A DNA stretch of 64,000 nt from Paratissierella segnis (lineage in GTDB: Bacteria; Bacillota; Clostridia; Tissierellales; Tissierellaceae): assembly GCF_014385195.1 (NCBI RefSeq), contig NZ_JACRTG010000007.1:1-64000 (forward strand), given 5' to 3'. Positions 1 to 9,992 of this stretch are shown here, one piece after another. Positions within the stretch are counted from its first letter, which is position 1, and each line of letters begins with the position of its first letter. Position numbers and translations under genes: made by a program. Below the pieces are notes generated by a model, which saw only the letters and a list, made by a program, of their open reading frames with translations, was not told the origin of the DNA and made no database searches.

Positions 1-768
1 AGGCGGGAGGGATATGACGTTACAGTTGATCAATATCCATACAACGCATCCTCCACAACCATGGATAGCAATGTTCCTCTTTGGGGCTTTGAAGGGGGAA
101 TGGAGAAAATGCTTCAAAGACTTCAGGATCCGGAAATTCGAAAGCAGCTTAAGGTTGAGAGCAATGTAAGCCATGTTGGTCGATGGGGAGATATTTTCGT
201 ATCATATGCTGAAAGTGAAAAGAATGCCTGGACCATAGGAAAATCTATTGCTGAGATTGCAGAAATCAGAGGTGTGGATCCAGCAGATGCGTGTTTTGAT
301 TTGATTGCTGATGAAAAGGGAAGAGTCAATGAAGTAAATTACGGTATGTGTGAAGAGGATATCGAGTATATTATGTCTCAGAGGTTTACTATGATCGGTT
401 CCGATGGATATGCTGCTTCTATGGAATATCCCGGATTGCCGCATCCCAGATGGTATGGAACATTTCCAAGAGTTATCGCACATTATTGTAGAGATAGAAG
501 GCTTTTCCCGCTGGAAACCGCAGTTTACAAAATGACAGGCTTGCCTGCAGCACGTCTTGGACTTCCTGACAGAGGTCTTGTCAAGGAAGGAATGTGGGCT
601 GATTTGGTTCTGCTTGACTTTGACAATATTCAGGATACTCCGGATTACAACTCTCCGAAATCCGTCTGCAAAGGTATTTTAAAAGTATATGTGAACGGTG
701 TTCTGACTGCAGAGAATGGAGTTCATACGGGTGTAAAATCTGGGAAAATATTGAGAAAAAGTCAATAA
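1..768 (+). CDS. N-acyl-D-amino-acid deacylase family protein, 5' end outside window
   Basis: The reading frame is open from base 1, so this is the C-terminal ~255 residues of a longer protein and the ATG at 61 is internal. The first residues contain DQYPYNASSTT, a stretch typical of D-aminoacylases. The C-terminal part has the GMWADLVLLDFD segment where amidohydrolases rebuild their small beta-sandwich after the metal-binding barrel. Known members (cytoplasmic, zinc-dependent) remove acyl groups from N-acyl-D-amino acids; the substrate cannot be read from this fragment. The N-terminal metal ligands are missing because of the window edge. The gene looks richer in G and C than the amidohydrolase gene that follows 70 bases later. 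Confidence 0.85.
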   Translation, partial: RREGYDVTVDQYPYNASSTTMDSNVPLWGFEGGMEKMLQRLQDPEIRKQLKVESNVSHVGRWGDIFVSYAESEKNAWTIGKSIAEIAEIRGVDPADACFDLIADEKGRVNEVNYGMCEEDIEYIMSQRFTMIGSDGYAASMEYPGLPHPRWYGTFPRVIAHYCRDRRLFPLETAVYKMTGLPAARLGLPDRGLVKEGMWADLVLLDFDNIQDTPDYNSPKSVCKGILKVYVNGVLTAENGVHTGVKSGKILRKSQ

Positions 769-838
769 TTGAGATTAAGTAGAGACTTTTAAGCCAAAAG
801 CCGCTCAATATATAATACATGGTTAGGGAGGTCGAAAA

Positions 839-2464
839 TTGAAAACACTATTTAAGAATGGGAATATAAATACTATGGAAGATATAAATTCAAAAGCTGA
901 TTCTTTTATAGTTGATGGAAATAAATTTGTATATGTTGGTACAATAGAAGGAGCAATGAAATTTTTAAGTGATCAAGAATATAAAGTTGTGGATTTAGAA
1001 AAAAAGTTTGTACTTCCGGGATTTAACGATTCTCATATGCATTTTGTTCATTATGGTGAAACTCTAAGTAGAGTTAATCTTGTAGGAACTAAAAGCATAA
1101 GTGAGATAAGAGAGAGAGTTAAGAAGGGTATCTATTCTAGAGGAAAAGATGATAAGTCTTGGCTAATTGGAGAAGGCTGGAATCATGATTATTTTGTTGA
1201 TGAAAAAAGATTTCCAAACAAATCTGATTTGGATGATATAACTGGAGATGTCCCAACACTTATAATGCGTGCGTGTTTTCATATTGGAGTATTAAACTCT
1301 GCAGCGTTAGATAAAATTGGTCTTAATAAGGAAAGTGCAAAAAAGTATGGTAATTTAATAGAATTATTACCAAACGGTGAACCTAATGGAGTAATTAAGG
1401 AGGGTTTTTTAGATGATTTAAAGGCAAAAATTAGCACATTAAATCTAAAGTCTTTAAAAGATGTACTTCTAGATGCCCAGGATAAAGCTTTGGCTCAAGG
1501 GTTAACAACTGTACAAACTGATGATTTAGGTTATGTGTCAAATTATGATTATGATATGTTTTTTAAAGCTTTAAGTGATTTGGACAAGGAAGGTAAACTT
1601 CATATTAGAATTGGAGAACAGTGTCTATTGCAGAAGCCCGAAACTATTAACAAGTTCTTTGAAAAGGGGTATAAATACGGATTTGGAAATAATATGTACC
1701 GTGTAAATTGTATAAAGCTTCTTAGTGATGGATCATTAGGCGCGAGAACAGCAGCTTTAAGATGTCCATATGCAGATGACAATACTACAAAAGGTATAGC
1801 AGCGTTTACCCAGAAAGAGCTTAATGAATTGGTACTAGTTTCCCATAGAAATAATTGCCCTGTTGCAATACATGCTATTGGAGATAGAGCTATAGAGATG
1901 TCTTTAAATGCTATTGAAAATGCTCAAAAACAAGATCCGACACACAATCCACGTCATGGAATAGTTCACTGCCAAATTACAGATGATGAATTGTTAGATA
2001 GATTTAAGGAGCTGGATGTATTGGCATTTGTTCAGCCAATTTTCATTGACTATGATATGAATGTAGTAAATGATAGGGTAGGTGGAGATCTAGCTAATTC
2101 ATCATATGCTTGGAAAACTATGATTGATAAGGGGATACACGTATCATTTGGAACAGATTGTCCAGTTGAATCCTTTAGGACGATGCCAAATATATATTCT
2201 GCAGTTACTAGAAAAAATATATCTGGTGAAGAGAAGAAGGTTTATTTATCGGGAGAAACTGTTAGTATGTATGATGCTATAAAAGCATATACAGTAGAGG
2301 GGGCATATGCTTCAGGTGAAGAAAACATTAAAGGTAGTATTTCAGAAGGAAAGCTTGCTGATTTTATAACTATTGATAAGGATTTATTCAATTTAGGAAA
2401 CAATGTAGAAATATTAGAAACTAGAGTACTTGAAACATATGTTGATGGTAAAAAAGTATATTAA
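839..2464 (+). CDS. YtcJ-type amidohydrolase (amidohydrolase_3 family)
   Basis: A 541-residue metal-dependent hydrolase started at TTG 839 behind an AGGGAGG ribosome site. The N-terminal beta-sandwich is followed by the metal motif DSHMHF (~residue 65), a long barrel with AIHAIGDRA (~residue 345) and FGTDCPVE near the C-terminal metal site. It ends with KLADFITIDKDLF, which closes the sandwich, so the protein looks complete. Family members hydrolyse amides or imides in the cytoplasm, but YtcJ-type enzymes have poorly defined substrates. It sits in the same direction as a D-aminoacylase-like gene, hinting at turnover of N-modified amino acids, though the AT-rich codon use differs from that neighbour. 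A terminator follows directly. Confidence 0.85.
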   Translation: MKTLFKNGNINTMEDINSKADSFIVDGNKFVYVGTIEGAMKFLSDQEYKVVDLEKKFVLPGFNDSHMHFVHYGETLSRVNLVGTKSISEIRERVKKGIYSRGKDDKSWLIGEGWNHDYFVDEKRFPNKSDLDDITGDVPTLIMRACFHIGVLNSAALDKIGLNKESAKKYGNLIELLPNGEPNGVIKEGFLDDLKAKISTLNLKSLKDVLLDAQDKALAQGLTTVQTDDLGYVSNYDYDMFFKALSDLDKEGKLHIRIGEQCLLQKPETINKFFEKGYKYGFGNNMYRVNCIKLLSDGSLGARTAALRCPYADDNTTKGIAAFTQKELNELVLVSHRNNCPVAIHAIGDRAIEMSLNAIENAQKQDPTHNPRHGIVHCQITDDELLDRFKELDVLAFVQPIFIDYDMNVVNDRVGGDLANSSYAWKTMIDKGIHVSFGTDCPVESFRTMPNIYSAVTRKNISGEEKKVYLSGETVSMYDAIKAYTVEGAYASGEENIKGSISEGKLADFITIDKDLFNLGNNVEILETRVLETYVDGKKVY

Positions 2465-2468
2465 ACAA

Positions 2469-2500
2469 AGAGCCTCTGGATTTGTTTTCAGAGGCTTTTA
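2469..2500 (+). terminator. Rho-independent terminator after the amidohydrolase
   Basis: Perfect inverted repeat AGCCTCTG / CAGAGGCT (2471-2478 with 2489-2496) with a 10-base loop, followed by a short T tract. It separates the amidohydrolase from the BlaI-type operon. Confidence 0.8.
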
Positions 2501-2535
2501 AAAGACCCTTTTGCCTCTTTCAAACTATTTTTTTC

Positions 2536-2564
2536 TTGACTTTATATTCTACAGAGTGTAAAAT
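2536..2564 (+). promoter_or_regulatory. Sigma-A promoter of the BlaI/M56 operon
   Basis: TTGACT (2536-2541), a 17-base spacer and TAAAAT (2559-2564). The spacer and -10 overlap the first TACA-N3-TGTA operator, so a repressor bound there would block RNA polymerase. Confidence 0.75.
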
Positions 2565-2586
2565 AAAAGAAATACTACATAATGTA
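2550..2586 (+). promoter_or_regulatory. Tandem BlaI/MecI-type operators
   Basis: Two 11-base dyads with identical half sites: TACAGAGTGTA (2550-2560) and TACATAATGTA (2576-2586), 26 bases centre to centre. TACA/TGTA dyads are the classic sites of BlaI/MecI repressors. One covers the promoter core and the other lies near the transcription start, predicting autorepression by the BlaI-family gene at 2604. Confidence 0.75.
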
Positions 2587-2603
2587 GAAATGGGGGGATT
2601 TAA

Positions 2604-2972
2604 TTGAAAATAACTAAAATTTCAGATGCGGAATATGAAATAATGGGAATTATTTGGAATGAAGATGGGGAGGTTACTGCAGCAGATATTATTGAAAAAC
2701 TGGGAGAAGATAATTTCTGGAAACATACGACTATACTTACTCTAGCGAAGCGGTTAGTAGATAAAAATGTATTAAAAGTAAGAAAAGAGGGTAGGGTTAA
2801 TTATTATTCTCCTAAAATCAGCAAGGAAGAATATAAATCTTATCAGGCAAATGGATTTGTAGAGGATATGTATGATGGGAGTGTAAAGTCTCTTATAGCA
2901 TCACTATATGATAATAAAAAAATTGATGAAAAAGATCTAAAAGAGTTAAAAGACTGGATTAGGGGGTTATAA
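2604..2972 (+). CDS. BlaI/MecI family transcriptional repressor
   Basis: A 122-residue winged-helix repressor started at TTG 2604 behind a GGGGGGAT ribosome site. The N-terminal half (residues 1-80) matches the BlaI fold: ISDAEYEIMGIIW, then ITADIIEKL-like helices and the wing RKEGRVNYYSPKI. The C-terminal helices would dimerise. In characterised systems the paired membrane protease is activated by a signal and leads to cleavage of this repressor. The gene stops one base before the M56 gene starts, so the two are translationally close. Two TACA/TGTA operators lie over its own promoter. The inducing signal is unknown and no beta-lactamase gene is nearby. Confidence 0.9.
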   Translation: MKITKISDAEYEIMGIIWNEDGEVTAADIIEKLGEDNFWKHTTILTLAKRLVDKNVLKVRKEGRVNYYSPKISKEEYKSYQANGFVEDMYDGSVKSLIASLYDNKKIDEKDLKELKDWIRGL

Positions 2973-2973
2973 T

Positions 2974-5900
2974 ATGAAAACCCTAAATATGGTATTTAAA
3001 ATGTCTATTACGGGAACTATTATTTTTTTCATATTTACACTTTTAAAACCTATAACCAAGAAACACTTTAATTCATCCTGGCATTATAAAATGCTTATTT
3101 TAGTTTTAACTTTTTTTATTATACCAGTAGATAATTTTATAAAATTACCCATAAACCCAATATCTAATGTTTTCAACTCAGAAATTGGGGAATCAACAGT
3201 TCCGAAAAACATAAATAAAAAAGAAGAGACAAAAGGAATAGAAAATAATACAAAGATAGAAAAAGGGATACCTGAATATAAAGTAGAAGATAATCTAACA
3301 AACAAAGATGTTAATCAGATTCAAACAGAAAATCAAGATCTTCAAAATATAGAACTAAATATAAATAACTATAAAGATATGATTAAGTACATTTGGTTTA
3401 TTGGTGCAATTGCTTTACTTCTATTAAAAATTATATCATATATAAGGTTCAAATCATCTATTTTAAAAAAGAGTAGAGTAGTAGAAGAAGAGAATATTGT
3501 AAAGTTATTTAATATATGTAAAAATGAATTAAATTTAAATACAAATAAAAACGTACAATTAATAGCTTGCAATACTATAGGTTCTCCAATGTTAATAGGA
3601 ATATTTCACCCTATAGTACTTATTCCAAGAATTGATGAAGATTATAAAAGATTAAAAATGATATTCCTGCACGAACTTAATCATTATAAAAGAAAAGATA
3701 TTATAATAAAAGCCTTTGGACTTATCATAAATGCCATTCATTGGTTCAATCCATTTGTTTATATATTGTTAAAAGAAGTAGATAAATACTGTGAATATTC
3801 TATAGATGAAAAAGTAGTAGAAGAAATGGATATTGATGAAAGGAAGTATTATGGAGAAACCATTTTGAGTTTGATAAGCAGTTCCATGTTAAAGAAGTCT
3901 TCACTTACAACAGCTATGGGAAGTAATGGCAAACAATTAAAAACTAGATTAGAAAATATGATATATTCAGTTAAAATAACGAGAAAAAAACAGATTATTT
4001 CCTTATTTATAGCAATTTTAATATTGACATCAGGATTTACAGCCGCTTGTAGTATTTTACCTGATAGTATTATAGTACAAAATGAATCCTTGGCAGTATA
4101 TATAAAGGAAGAAGGGCTTTATTATTCCTACTTAAATGGGGAAAATGAGATAAAGATTTATGATGGTAACAGCTTTGAGTATCCTCTAATATCTAGTGCA
4201 GGAAATTATATAGCCTACACTAAGGAAGGTAGCCTTTATATATATAGTATTAAAGATAAAAGCTATGAAAAAATAGATGATGGAATTGAGCATTATTATA
4301 GGTCATATGACTGGATAGATGATGAAACTATAGTATATGGTTCCAATAATAAACCGGGATTTACATTGCTAAATGTGGTCTCTAGGGAAAAAACTGAGCA
4401 TTTAGATGAATACTATTATACAGGATTAATGACATCAAAGAATAATATGGTCTATGGTGCAAAATATAGCAGATGGACTACATCAGAAGGAGACTTTATA
4501 GCAAATGATGGGATAGTAGAAATCAACTTAAATAATTATGATAAAAAGAATAAAGAATTTTTTACAAATATAATAGTGGAAGGCAGAAAATCTACAGAAG
4601 AGACGATAGGATATGATCCTGCTGTTTGGGACATTTCAGATGATGGAAGGTATATTTATATAATGGAAAAACCAGCTTCCGGATCTCTCAGTGCTGATGG
4701 AATTGGTGTAGGGATATATGATGTAAAAGAAAAGACACATACAGAATTTGCTGATATAAATTCCTTATATACTGCAGATAAAGATAAATTATTAAAAGAA
4801 TTATATACAAAACCTACAGATATAACTACCCTAGCCGATAAAAATCATTTAACCATAAACCCAAATCATAATATCATTGGATTAATAGAAGGTGCTGGTA
4901 GAGATATGATTGAAAATAAGAGAGTAGTCTTATTAAATATCAATAAAGATAAATCCTATGATATTATCAATGTTACAGGTAATGATTTAGTGGCTATGAC
5001 CCCTAGTTTTACCCTAGATGGAAATAAATTATTGTATTCTGCTACGAAGGCTATAAATCCTAGCACTATAACTGATTATAATCAAATTTATAATAACTGG
5101 GAAAACCAGCCATATAGTATTTATGAATATGATTTAGAAAGTTCTAAAGTAAAAAGGATAACAGAAGGAAGTAATTGTGACTTCATGCCTATGGACATAT
5201 CTAATAATGAAATATTATTTATTAGATATAAGGGTAATGATTATTATAGTTTAATAAAACTAGTTAATGGTAAAGAAAATATTGTAGCAGATAATATTAT
5301 GTTTAGTGGTGGGAAAGATAATTATCCTTTTGTATTTTATGGACATATAGAAACAGAAAAAGGCATGGATATTTTTATAAGTAAAAACAATAAATTCAAT
5401 AAAGAAAAAGATATAGATACAGGCAAAATGGATGAATTATATAAGCTTAAAGGAACCTATATAGGAGATAACTCAAGGGTTGGTAATATTATTAATCTTT
5501 TAGAGTTTCCGGAAGAATTAACTCTTGGTGGAATAGAACTGTTTACTAAGGAGGAACCTTTTGGCTTACGAATCAATTTTCAAGCTAATAATGAGATAAT
5601 AGCAAAGTATATGTCAAATAGTTCAGACTATCTCTGGAGACCACAATCCATGATTTTATTCTCACTTATTGATAATTTGGATTATATTCAATATGGTATA
5701 AATAGTGAAGCCGAATATAGTATAAATAGTGACGGTGTAGGAATCACTGCATCTTATATCAACAGGAAGGTTGCTGATAGCTTGACTATTTCAACATTGG
5801 GACATAAGATTTCAGAAGTAACTGGCAGTAAAAAACTTTTTAAGGAGTTTTACAATATATATGGTGATAAATATAATATAAAAACAAATCAACCTGAAGG

Positions 5901-6288
5901 ATTTGTAGGGCATATTGTAATAGAAGATAATACTCTGCATTTTAAAGAAGTGGAAATAGTTGAATGGGATGATCAGGAAAAGGTAAAAGAATTGAAATTA
6001 AATGAATCTGATTTCCCAGATGGATATTCAATTATTGACAAGGATAATGGGGGAACAACTTTTGAGCTAACTGATGAAACCATATATACATTTACGGATG
6101 TGGATCTTTACTTTGTAAATGAACCAGAAAGTAACAGGCTTTATGCTACAATCAAAAAAGATGAATTTCTAAAACATTTAGGGAAATTAAATGATATTCC
6201 GCTTTCCGAGCAGACATTACCATACTTTATAGAAGCAAAAGATGGCAAGGTCATTAGCATTACTGAAAAGTTTAAATATACAATTTAA
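2974..6288 (+). CDS. M56 family (BlaR1-like) membrane metalloprotease with C-terminal beta-propeller-like sensor
   Basis: A 1104-residue protein immediately after blaI. Residues ~1-50 and ~135-160 contain membrane helices around a charged loop. The zinc motif HELNH is at 233-237 in a cytoplasmic protease domain of M56 type, with a downstream CEYSIDE segment. A last membrane helix ends at Cys359 in TAACS, which resembles a lipobox in mid-protein. The remaining ~740 residues carry repeated blades of the type YIAYTKEGSLYIYSI and KLLYSATKAI, suggesting an extracellular TolB/WD40-like propeller, then an alpha/beta tail. BlaR1 and MecR1 instead carry a penicillin-binding sensor. Inference: the propeller senses an unknown wall or envelope ligand and the protease inactivates the BlaI partner. 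Confidence 0.8.
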   Translation: MKTLNMVFKMSITGTIIFFIFTLLKPITKKHFNSSWHYKMLILVLTFFIIPVDNFIKLPINPISNVFNSEIGESTVPKNINKKEETKGIENNTKIEKGIPEYKVEDNLTNKDVNQIQTENQDLQNIELNINNYKDMIKYIWFIGAIALLLLKIISYIRFKSSILKKSRVVEEENIVKLFNICKNELNLNTNKNVQLIACNTIGSPMLIGIFHPIVLIPRIDEDYKRLKMIFLHELNHYKRKDIIIKAFGLIINAIHWFNPFVYILLKEVDKYCEYSIDEKVVEEMDIDERKYYGETILSLISSSMLKKSSLTTAMGSNGKQLKTRLENMIYSVKITRKKQIISLFIAILILTSGFTAACSILPDSIIVQNESLAVYIKEEGLYYSYLNGENEIKIYDGNSFEYPLISSAGNYIAYTKEGSLYIYSIKDKSYEKIDDGIEHYYRSYDWIDDETIVYGSNNKPGFTLLNVVSREKTEHLDEYYYTGLMTSKNNMVYGAKYSRWTTSEGDFIANDGIVEINLNNYDKKNKEFFTNIIVEGRKSTEETIGYDPAVWDISDDGRYIYIMEKPASGSLSADGIGVGIYDVKEKTHTEFADINSLYTADKDKLLKELYTKPTDITTLADKNHLTINPNHNIIGLIEGAGRDMIENKRVVLLNINKDKSYDIINVTGNDLVAMTPSFTLDGNKLLYSATKAINPSTITDYNQIYNNWENQPYSIYEYDLESSKVKRITEGSNCDFMPMDISNNEILFIRYKGNDYYSLIKLVNGKENIVADNIMFSGGKDNYPFVFYGHIETEKGMDIFISKNNKFNKEKDIDTGKMDELYKLKGTYIGDNSRVGNIINLLEFPEELTLGGIELFTKEEPFGLRINFQANNEIIAKYMSNSSDYLWRPQSMILFSLIDNLDYIQYGINSEAEYSINSDGVGITASYINRKVADSLTISTLGHKISEVTGSKKLFKEFYNIYGDKYNIKTNQPEGFVGHIVIEDNTLHFKEVEIVEWDDQEKVKELKLNESDFPDGYSIIDKDNGGTTFELTDETIYTFTDVDLYFVNEPESNRLYATIKKDEFLKHLGKLNDIPLSEQTLPYFIEAKDGKVISITEKFKYTI

Positions 6289-6310
6289 TTTAGTGAAGAT
6301 TATTTTCAAT

Positions 6311-6347
6311 ATAGATGAGGAAATTTAATTTCTTTCATCTATTTTTT
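6311..6347 (+). terminator. Terminator after the M56 gene
   Basis: ATAGATGA / TCATCTAT arms (6311-6318 with 6334-6341) extended by GAAA/TTTC pairing and followed by TTTTTT. Confidence 0.7.
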
Positions 6348-6479
6348 GTTACAATGAATAGGAAAGTTCTACCTTAATTAAAGTAACAAAGAAGAAAATT
6401 GGGAAAATTCAATTGATAAATTGATAGGTGAATTATATACTATTATTGATGACAATTATAGTTTAAGGAGGATTTTTAA

Positions 6480-7001
6480 ATGTCAGAAACAATGAATACA
6501 ATATTAACTAGAAGAAGCATAAAAAAGTATAAGCCGGATATGATTCCAAAAGAAATTATTGATGAGATTTTGAAGGCAGGAACATATGCTGCATCCGGAA
6601 TGGGAAAGCAATCACCGATAATAATTGCTGTTACAAATAAAAAGTTGCGAGATAAGCTGTCTAAAATTAATGCGGAAATCGCAGGAGTTGATGAGGACCC
6701 GTTTTATGGTGCGCCTGTAGTGCTGATTGTACTTGCTGATAAAAATATTTCTACACATGTTTATGACGGAAGTCTGGTTATGGGGAATTTGATGCTTGCA
6801 GCGCATGCCAATGGAATAGGAAGTCGCTGGATTCATAGAGCAAAACAAACCTTTGAAAGAGAAGAAGGAAAAGAAATACTTAGAAGCCTTGGAATCAAAG
6901 GTGAATATGAAGGTATAGGTAACTGTATTTTAGGATATAATGATGGACCGGAACCTGAGGCTGCTCCCAGAAAGAAAGACTATGTATATTATATAGACTA
7001 A
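6480..7001 (+). CDS. Nitroreductase family protein
   Basis: A 173-residue flavoprotein of the nitroreductase superfamily, starting at ATG 6480 behind AAGGAGG. It opens with the family signature ILTRRSIKKYKPDMIP, where the RRS(I)+ segment binds FMN phosphate. It continues with AASGMGKQSP and ends with GIGNCILGY, the usual FMN/dimer region. Members are cytoplasmic FMN dimers that reduce nitro groups, quinones or flavins with NAD(P)H. The physiological substrate is not evident. The gene stands alone between a terminator at ~6345 and the regulator that starts at 7119. Confidence 0.88.
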   Translation: MSETMNTILTRRSIKKYKPDMIPKEIIDEILKAGTYAASGMGKQSPIIIAVTNKKLRDKLSKINAEIAGVDEDPFYGAPVVLIVLADKNISTHVYDGSLVMGNLMLAAHANGIGSRWIHRAKQTFEREEGKEILRSLGIKGEYEGIGNCILGYNDGPEPEAAPRKKDYVYYID

Positions 7002-7118
7002 ATTATGCCTGACAAAAACACTTAGTATGCCATCAGACTAATGGGAAGTTAGAATTTTAAATTTAACCTACAGCATATGCAAATGGAATTGGAGGCTCAT
7101 TATGGAAAGGAGGTTCTT

Positions 7119-9634
7119 ATGATTCATTACCCTAGATTAAACTATATTTTTATCACCGAGAGATTAAAGTATAGACTTAACGAAATCAGCAATCATCCTA
7201 TTACAACTGTAATCGCCCCATGGGTTTTGGAAAAACAACAGCTGTAAACTGGTGGGCAAAAAGAGAATTAAAAAATCATTCCAATACTATTATTCTTAGA
7301 CAAATGATAGTTACAGACAGTATTACAGATTTTTGGTATGGGTTTTGTAAAGCTTTTAGAGGATATCCTCAATTAGCAGAACAGTTAAAATCATTAGGAT
7401 ATCCTCAAGATATAGGTGCTGTTTCAGTGCTTGCTGAGCTTTTAACTGAAGCTTTATCAAGCAGGGATTCCTCAATTTACTTTATTATAGACGACTTGCA
7501 TATTCTAAGCCGAAATTCACTGACTCCAATGCTTCTCTTTCTATCTCGGAACTTGCCGGAATGTGTACATATAGTTCTCTTATCCAGAAATCAAATTTTT
7601 AATGAAGAAGAGCGAATGCGTTTAGGCAATCTACTATGCGAAATTGATATAAATGATTTGCGATTGGAATCAAAAGAAGTCGCTGCCTATGCAAGCAATT
7701 GCCGGCTGGATGCAAAAGCTGATGAGCTGGAGGTTCTTGCGGACTTAAGCGAGGGATGGATTTCAATGATTTATTTGAATTTCAAATCCCATGTACAGAG
7801 TGGGCGATGGCTTTCAAGTTCTTCAGATATATTTACACTGATAGATCAAGTTTTATTATTACCCTTGCCGGAGCGGCAGAAGGAATTTTTAATTCTCATT
7901 GGCATGGCTGATGAATTTACTGTTAAACAGGCCGTATACCTGTGGCAGAATGAGGATGCAGTGAATTTGATTGATACTCTTTCAAAAAACAATGCTTTTA
8001 TTACAAGGAATGAAAACGGAATTTATAGATATCACCATATGCTGCTTCAATGTACAAGACAGAAATTTGCTGAAAAGCCTGAGAATTATCAGCTAGAGAG
8101 CTACAAAAGACTCGGCTTATGGCATTTTGAGCAAGGGGAATATATCAATTCCTATCTGGCTTTTTCCAAAGCACAGGATTGGGAAGGAGTACTTATAACT
8201 TTAGAAAGAGACAAGGCAAAAAGTTTGAATTCTGAACATAGCGGGGAATTTTTTATCTGGCTTCAAAGTTGTCCGGAAGAAATTCTGGTAAGACACCCCT
8301 ATGCGCTTGTTGCTTGTATGCTTAAAAGCTTTTCATTTCACAATATTCCTGAGATTAAACGGATGAAGAATCTATTGCTCAAGTCGCTTAAGGAAGATAC
8401 CGCATTAACACATAAGGAGCGAGATAACCTCCTTGGAGATGCAGAGGTTTCTGAAAGTTTTTTAGCTTATAACAATATATCTAAAATGAGTGAATATCAT
8501 CGCCGAGCTTGTTCATTGCTAAGCCGAACATCTCTAAGTGTAGATCCCAAAGGAGCTTGGACATTTTCAGCTCCCTCTGTTCTGATGATGTACCACAGGA
8601 TAGTAGGAGGAGCGGATGAGGAAAATTTGGAGATGAAGGAGTGTATGCCCTTTTATTATCAAGTATCTGATGGACATGGAAATGGTGCGGAGCATACTTT
8701 TTCGGCTGACTTATTCTATGAACGGGGACAGTTGACTGATGCGGATATTTCCAATCAAATGGCTTTATCTGCCGCAAGAAGAAAAAATCAATTCAGCATT
8801 ATGCTATGCTGCGATTTCTTATCCATACGTATGGCAATTTTTAATGGCAATTTTAATGAGATGAATAGAATTAGTCTTGATTGCAGAGAATTGTTATACA
8901 AAGAACAGCAGTATACGCTGTTAAATACATTGGATATGTGCTTAGGTTTTGTTTATGCACTTCTGGGACATGCAGAATTAGCGCCTAAATGGATGATAGA
9001 AGGGCGGATAAAAGAAGCACTTGTAATGTTTCCGGCAACTCCTATGCTTCATACATTTTATAATCAGCTATTACTGGCACAGGAAGAATGGACACAGGTT
9101 CTGGCAAGAAAAGAAGAATGTAAGAAACTTTATAGTATATATAACAATGTACTCTGTGAAATTTGGCTGCATATTCAGATTGCTTCAGCTCTTAAATATA
9201 TAGATAGAAGAGAAGAAGCAAAGAAGGAATTGATACTAGCTTTGGATAAAGCAATTCCTGATATGATTATAATGCCTTTTGCAGAAAGTGAATATTATAT
9301 ATTGGATATGCTAAAAGAGTTTCAAAGTTCAGGAATATATGAAAAGGAAATCCGGCAGATTATAGCTTTATCAGAGAAATTCTGTGCTTCAAGGCAGAAA
9401 ATCAGCCGGGAATACCTTGGAGAATATAAAGACTATGGATTATCGGAAAGAGAAATTGAAATCGCGATATTGGCGTCTAAGAGAAAAACCAACATGGAAA
9501 TTGCGAAGGAGCTTCACCTTGCAGAAGGAACTGTACGAAATCATCTTTCCAGAATTTTTGATAAACTTGGTATCGAAGAGCAAGGCAAAAATAAACGGTT
9601 GGCATTGGAAAATTTGCTGAAAATTAAAAAATAG
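7119..9634 (+). CDS. MalT-like LuxR-family ATP-binding regulator with a frameshift in the P-loop
   Basis: The natural start is ATG 7119 behind AAAGGAGG. That frame encodes ~33 residues ending TTVIAP and then runs to a stop. The rest of the protein continues from the ATG at 7220 in another frame as MGFGKTTAVN. Joined, the two give APMGFGKTT, a textbook Walker A motif, so one base is missing in the CCCC run at 7216-7219. The body has a Walker B-like YFIIDDLH, a long helical repeat region and a C-terminal LuxR helix-turn-helix (GLSEREIEIAILASKRKTN, then AEGTVRNHLSRIF). MalT/STAND proteins activate transcription when ATP and an inducer bind. Either the gene is disrupted or the base was lost in sequencing; the remaining 804 codons are intact. 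Confidence 0.82.
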
Positions 9635-9659
9635 TGACAAAAGGTCACACTACAAAAAT

Positions 9660-9699
9660 AAAACGCTGCTGTACAATAAAAAAGTACAGTGGCGTTTTT
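9660..9699 (+). terminator. Terminator after the LuxR-type gene
   Basis: A 15-base stem from 9660-9674 to 9684-9698 (AAAACGC...GTAC with GTAC...GCGTTTT, two G-U pairs) runs into a T tract. It separates the regulator from the DUF2442/surface protein pair. Confidence 0.75.
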
Positions 9700-9722
9700 G
9701 TATTTAAGGAGGAGGTGAAATT

Positions 9723-9980
9723 ATGAGGGGCAAGCCCATTACCAAGGTTGAGCCGCTGGAGGACAATGTTTTGAAGATTACATTTGACACTGGAAACTGC
9801 GTGACAATTGATATGAAACAGAGGATTGAGAATTTTCGTTTCGGAGCATTGCAGGATTCTAATATATGGGAAACAGCAGATACAGATGGTGGATTTATAT
9901 ATTGGCGTAAAAATGGATTGCCTGTGGTAGAACTGGCATACAACGAAATAATGAAAATGACTTTAGGAGAATCCTATTAA
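9723..9980 (+). CDS. DUF2442 domain protein
   Basis: An 85-residue protein starting at ATG 9723 behind GGAGGAGG. The sequence ITKVEPLEDNVLKITFDTG, followed by FRFGALQDSNIWETADTD and IYWRKNG, fits DUF2442, a small alpha/beta family. Some relatives occur next to toxin-like partners and others stand alone, and function is not established. It lies 12 bases before the giant SLH surface protein gene with no terminator between them, so the two are probably co-transcribed. No DUF4160 toxin partner is visible. Confidence 0.8.
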   Translation: MRGKPITKVEPLEDNVLKITFDTGNCVTIDMKQRIENFRFGALQDSNIWETADTDGGFIYWRKNGLPVVELAYNEIMKMTLGESY

Positions 9981-9992
9981 GGAGGGAAAAAT

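Noticed and set aside
9640..9655. GTGAC-AAAAG-GTCAC dyad as a regulatory site
   Set aside because: The short dyad lies just after the LuxR gene stop and before a terminator; there is no promoter nearby, so it may be part of the 3' end only.
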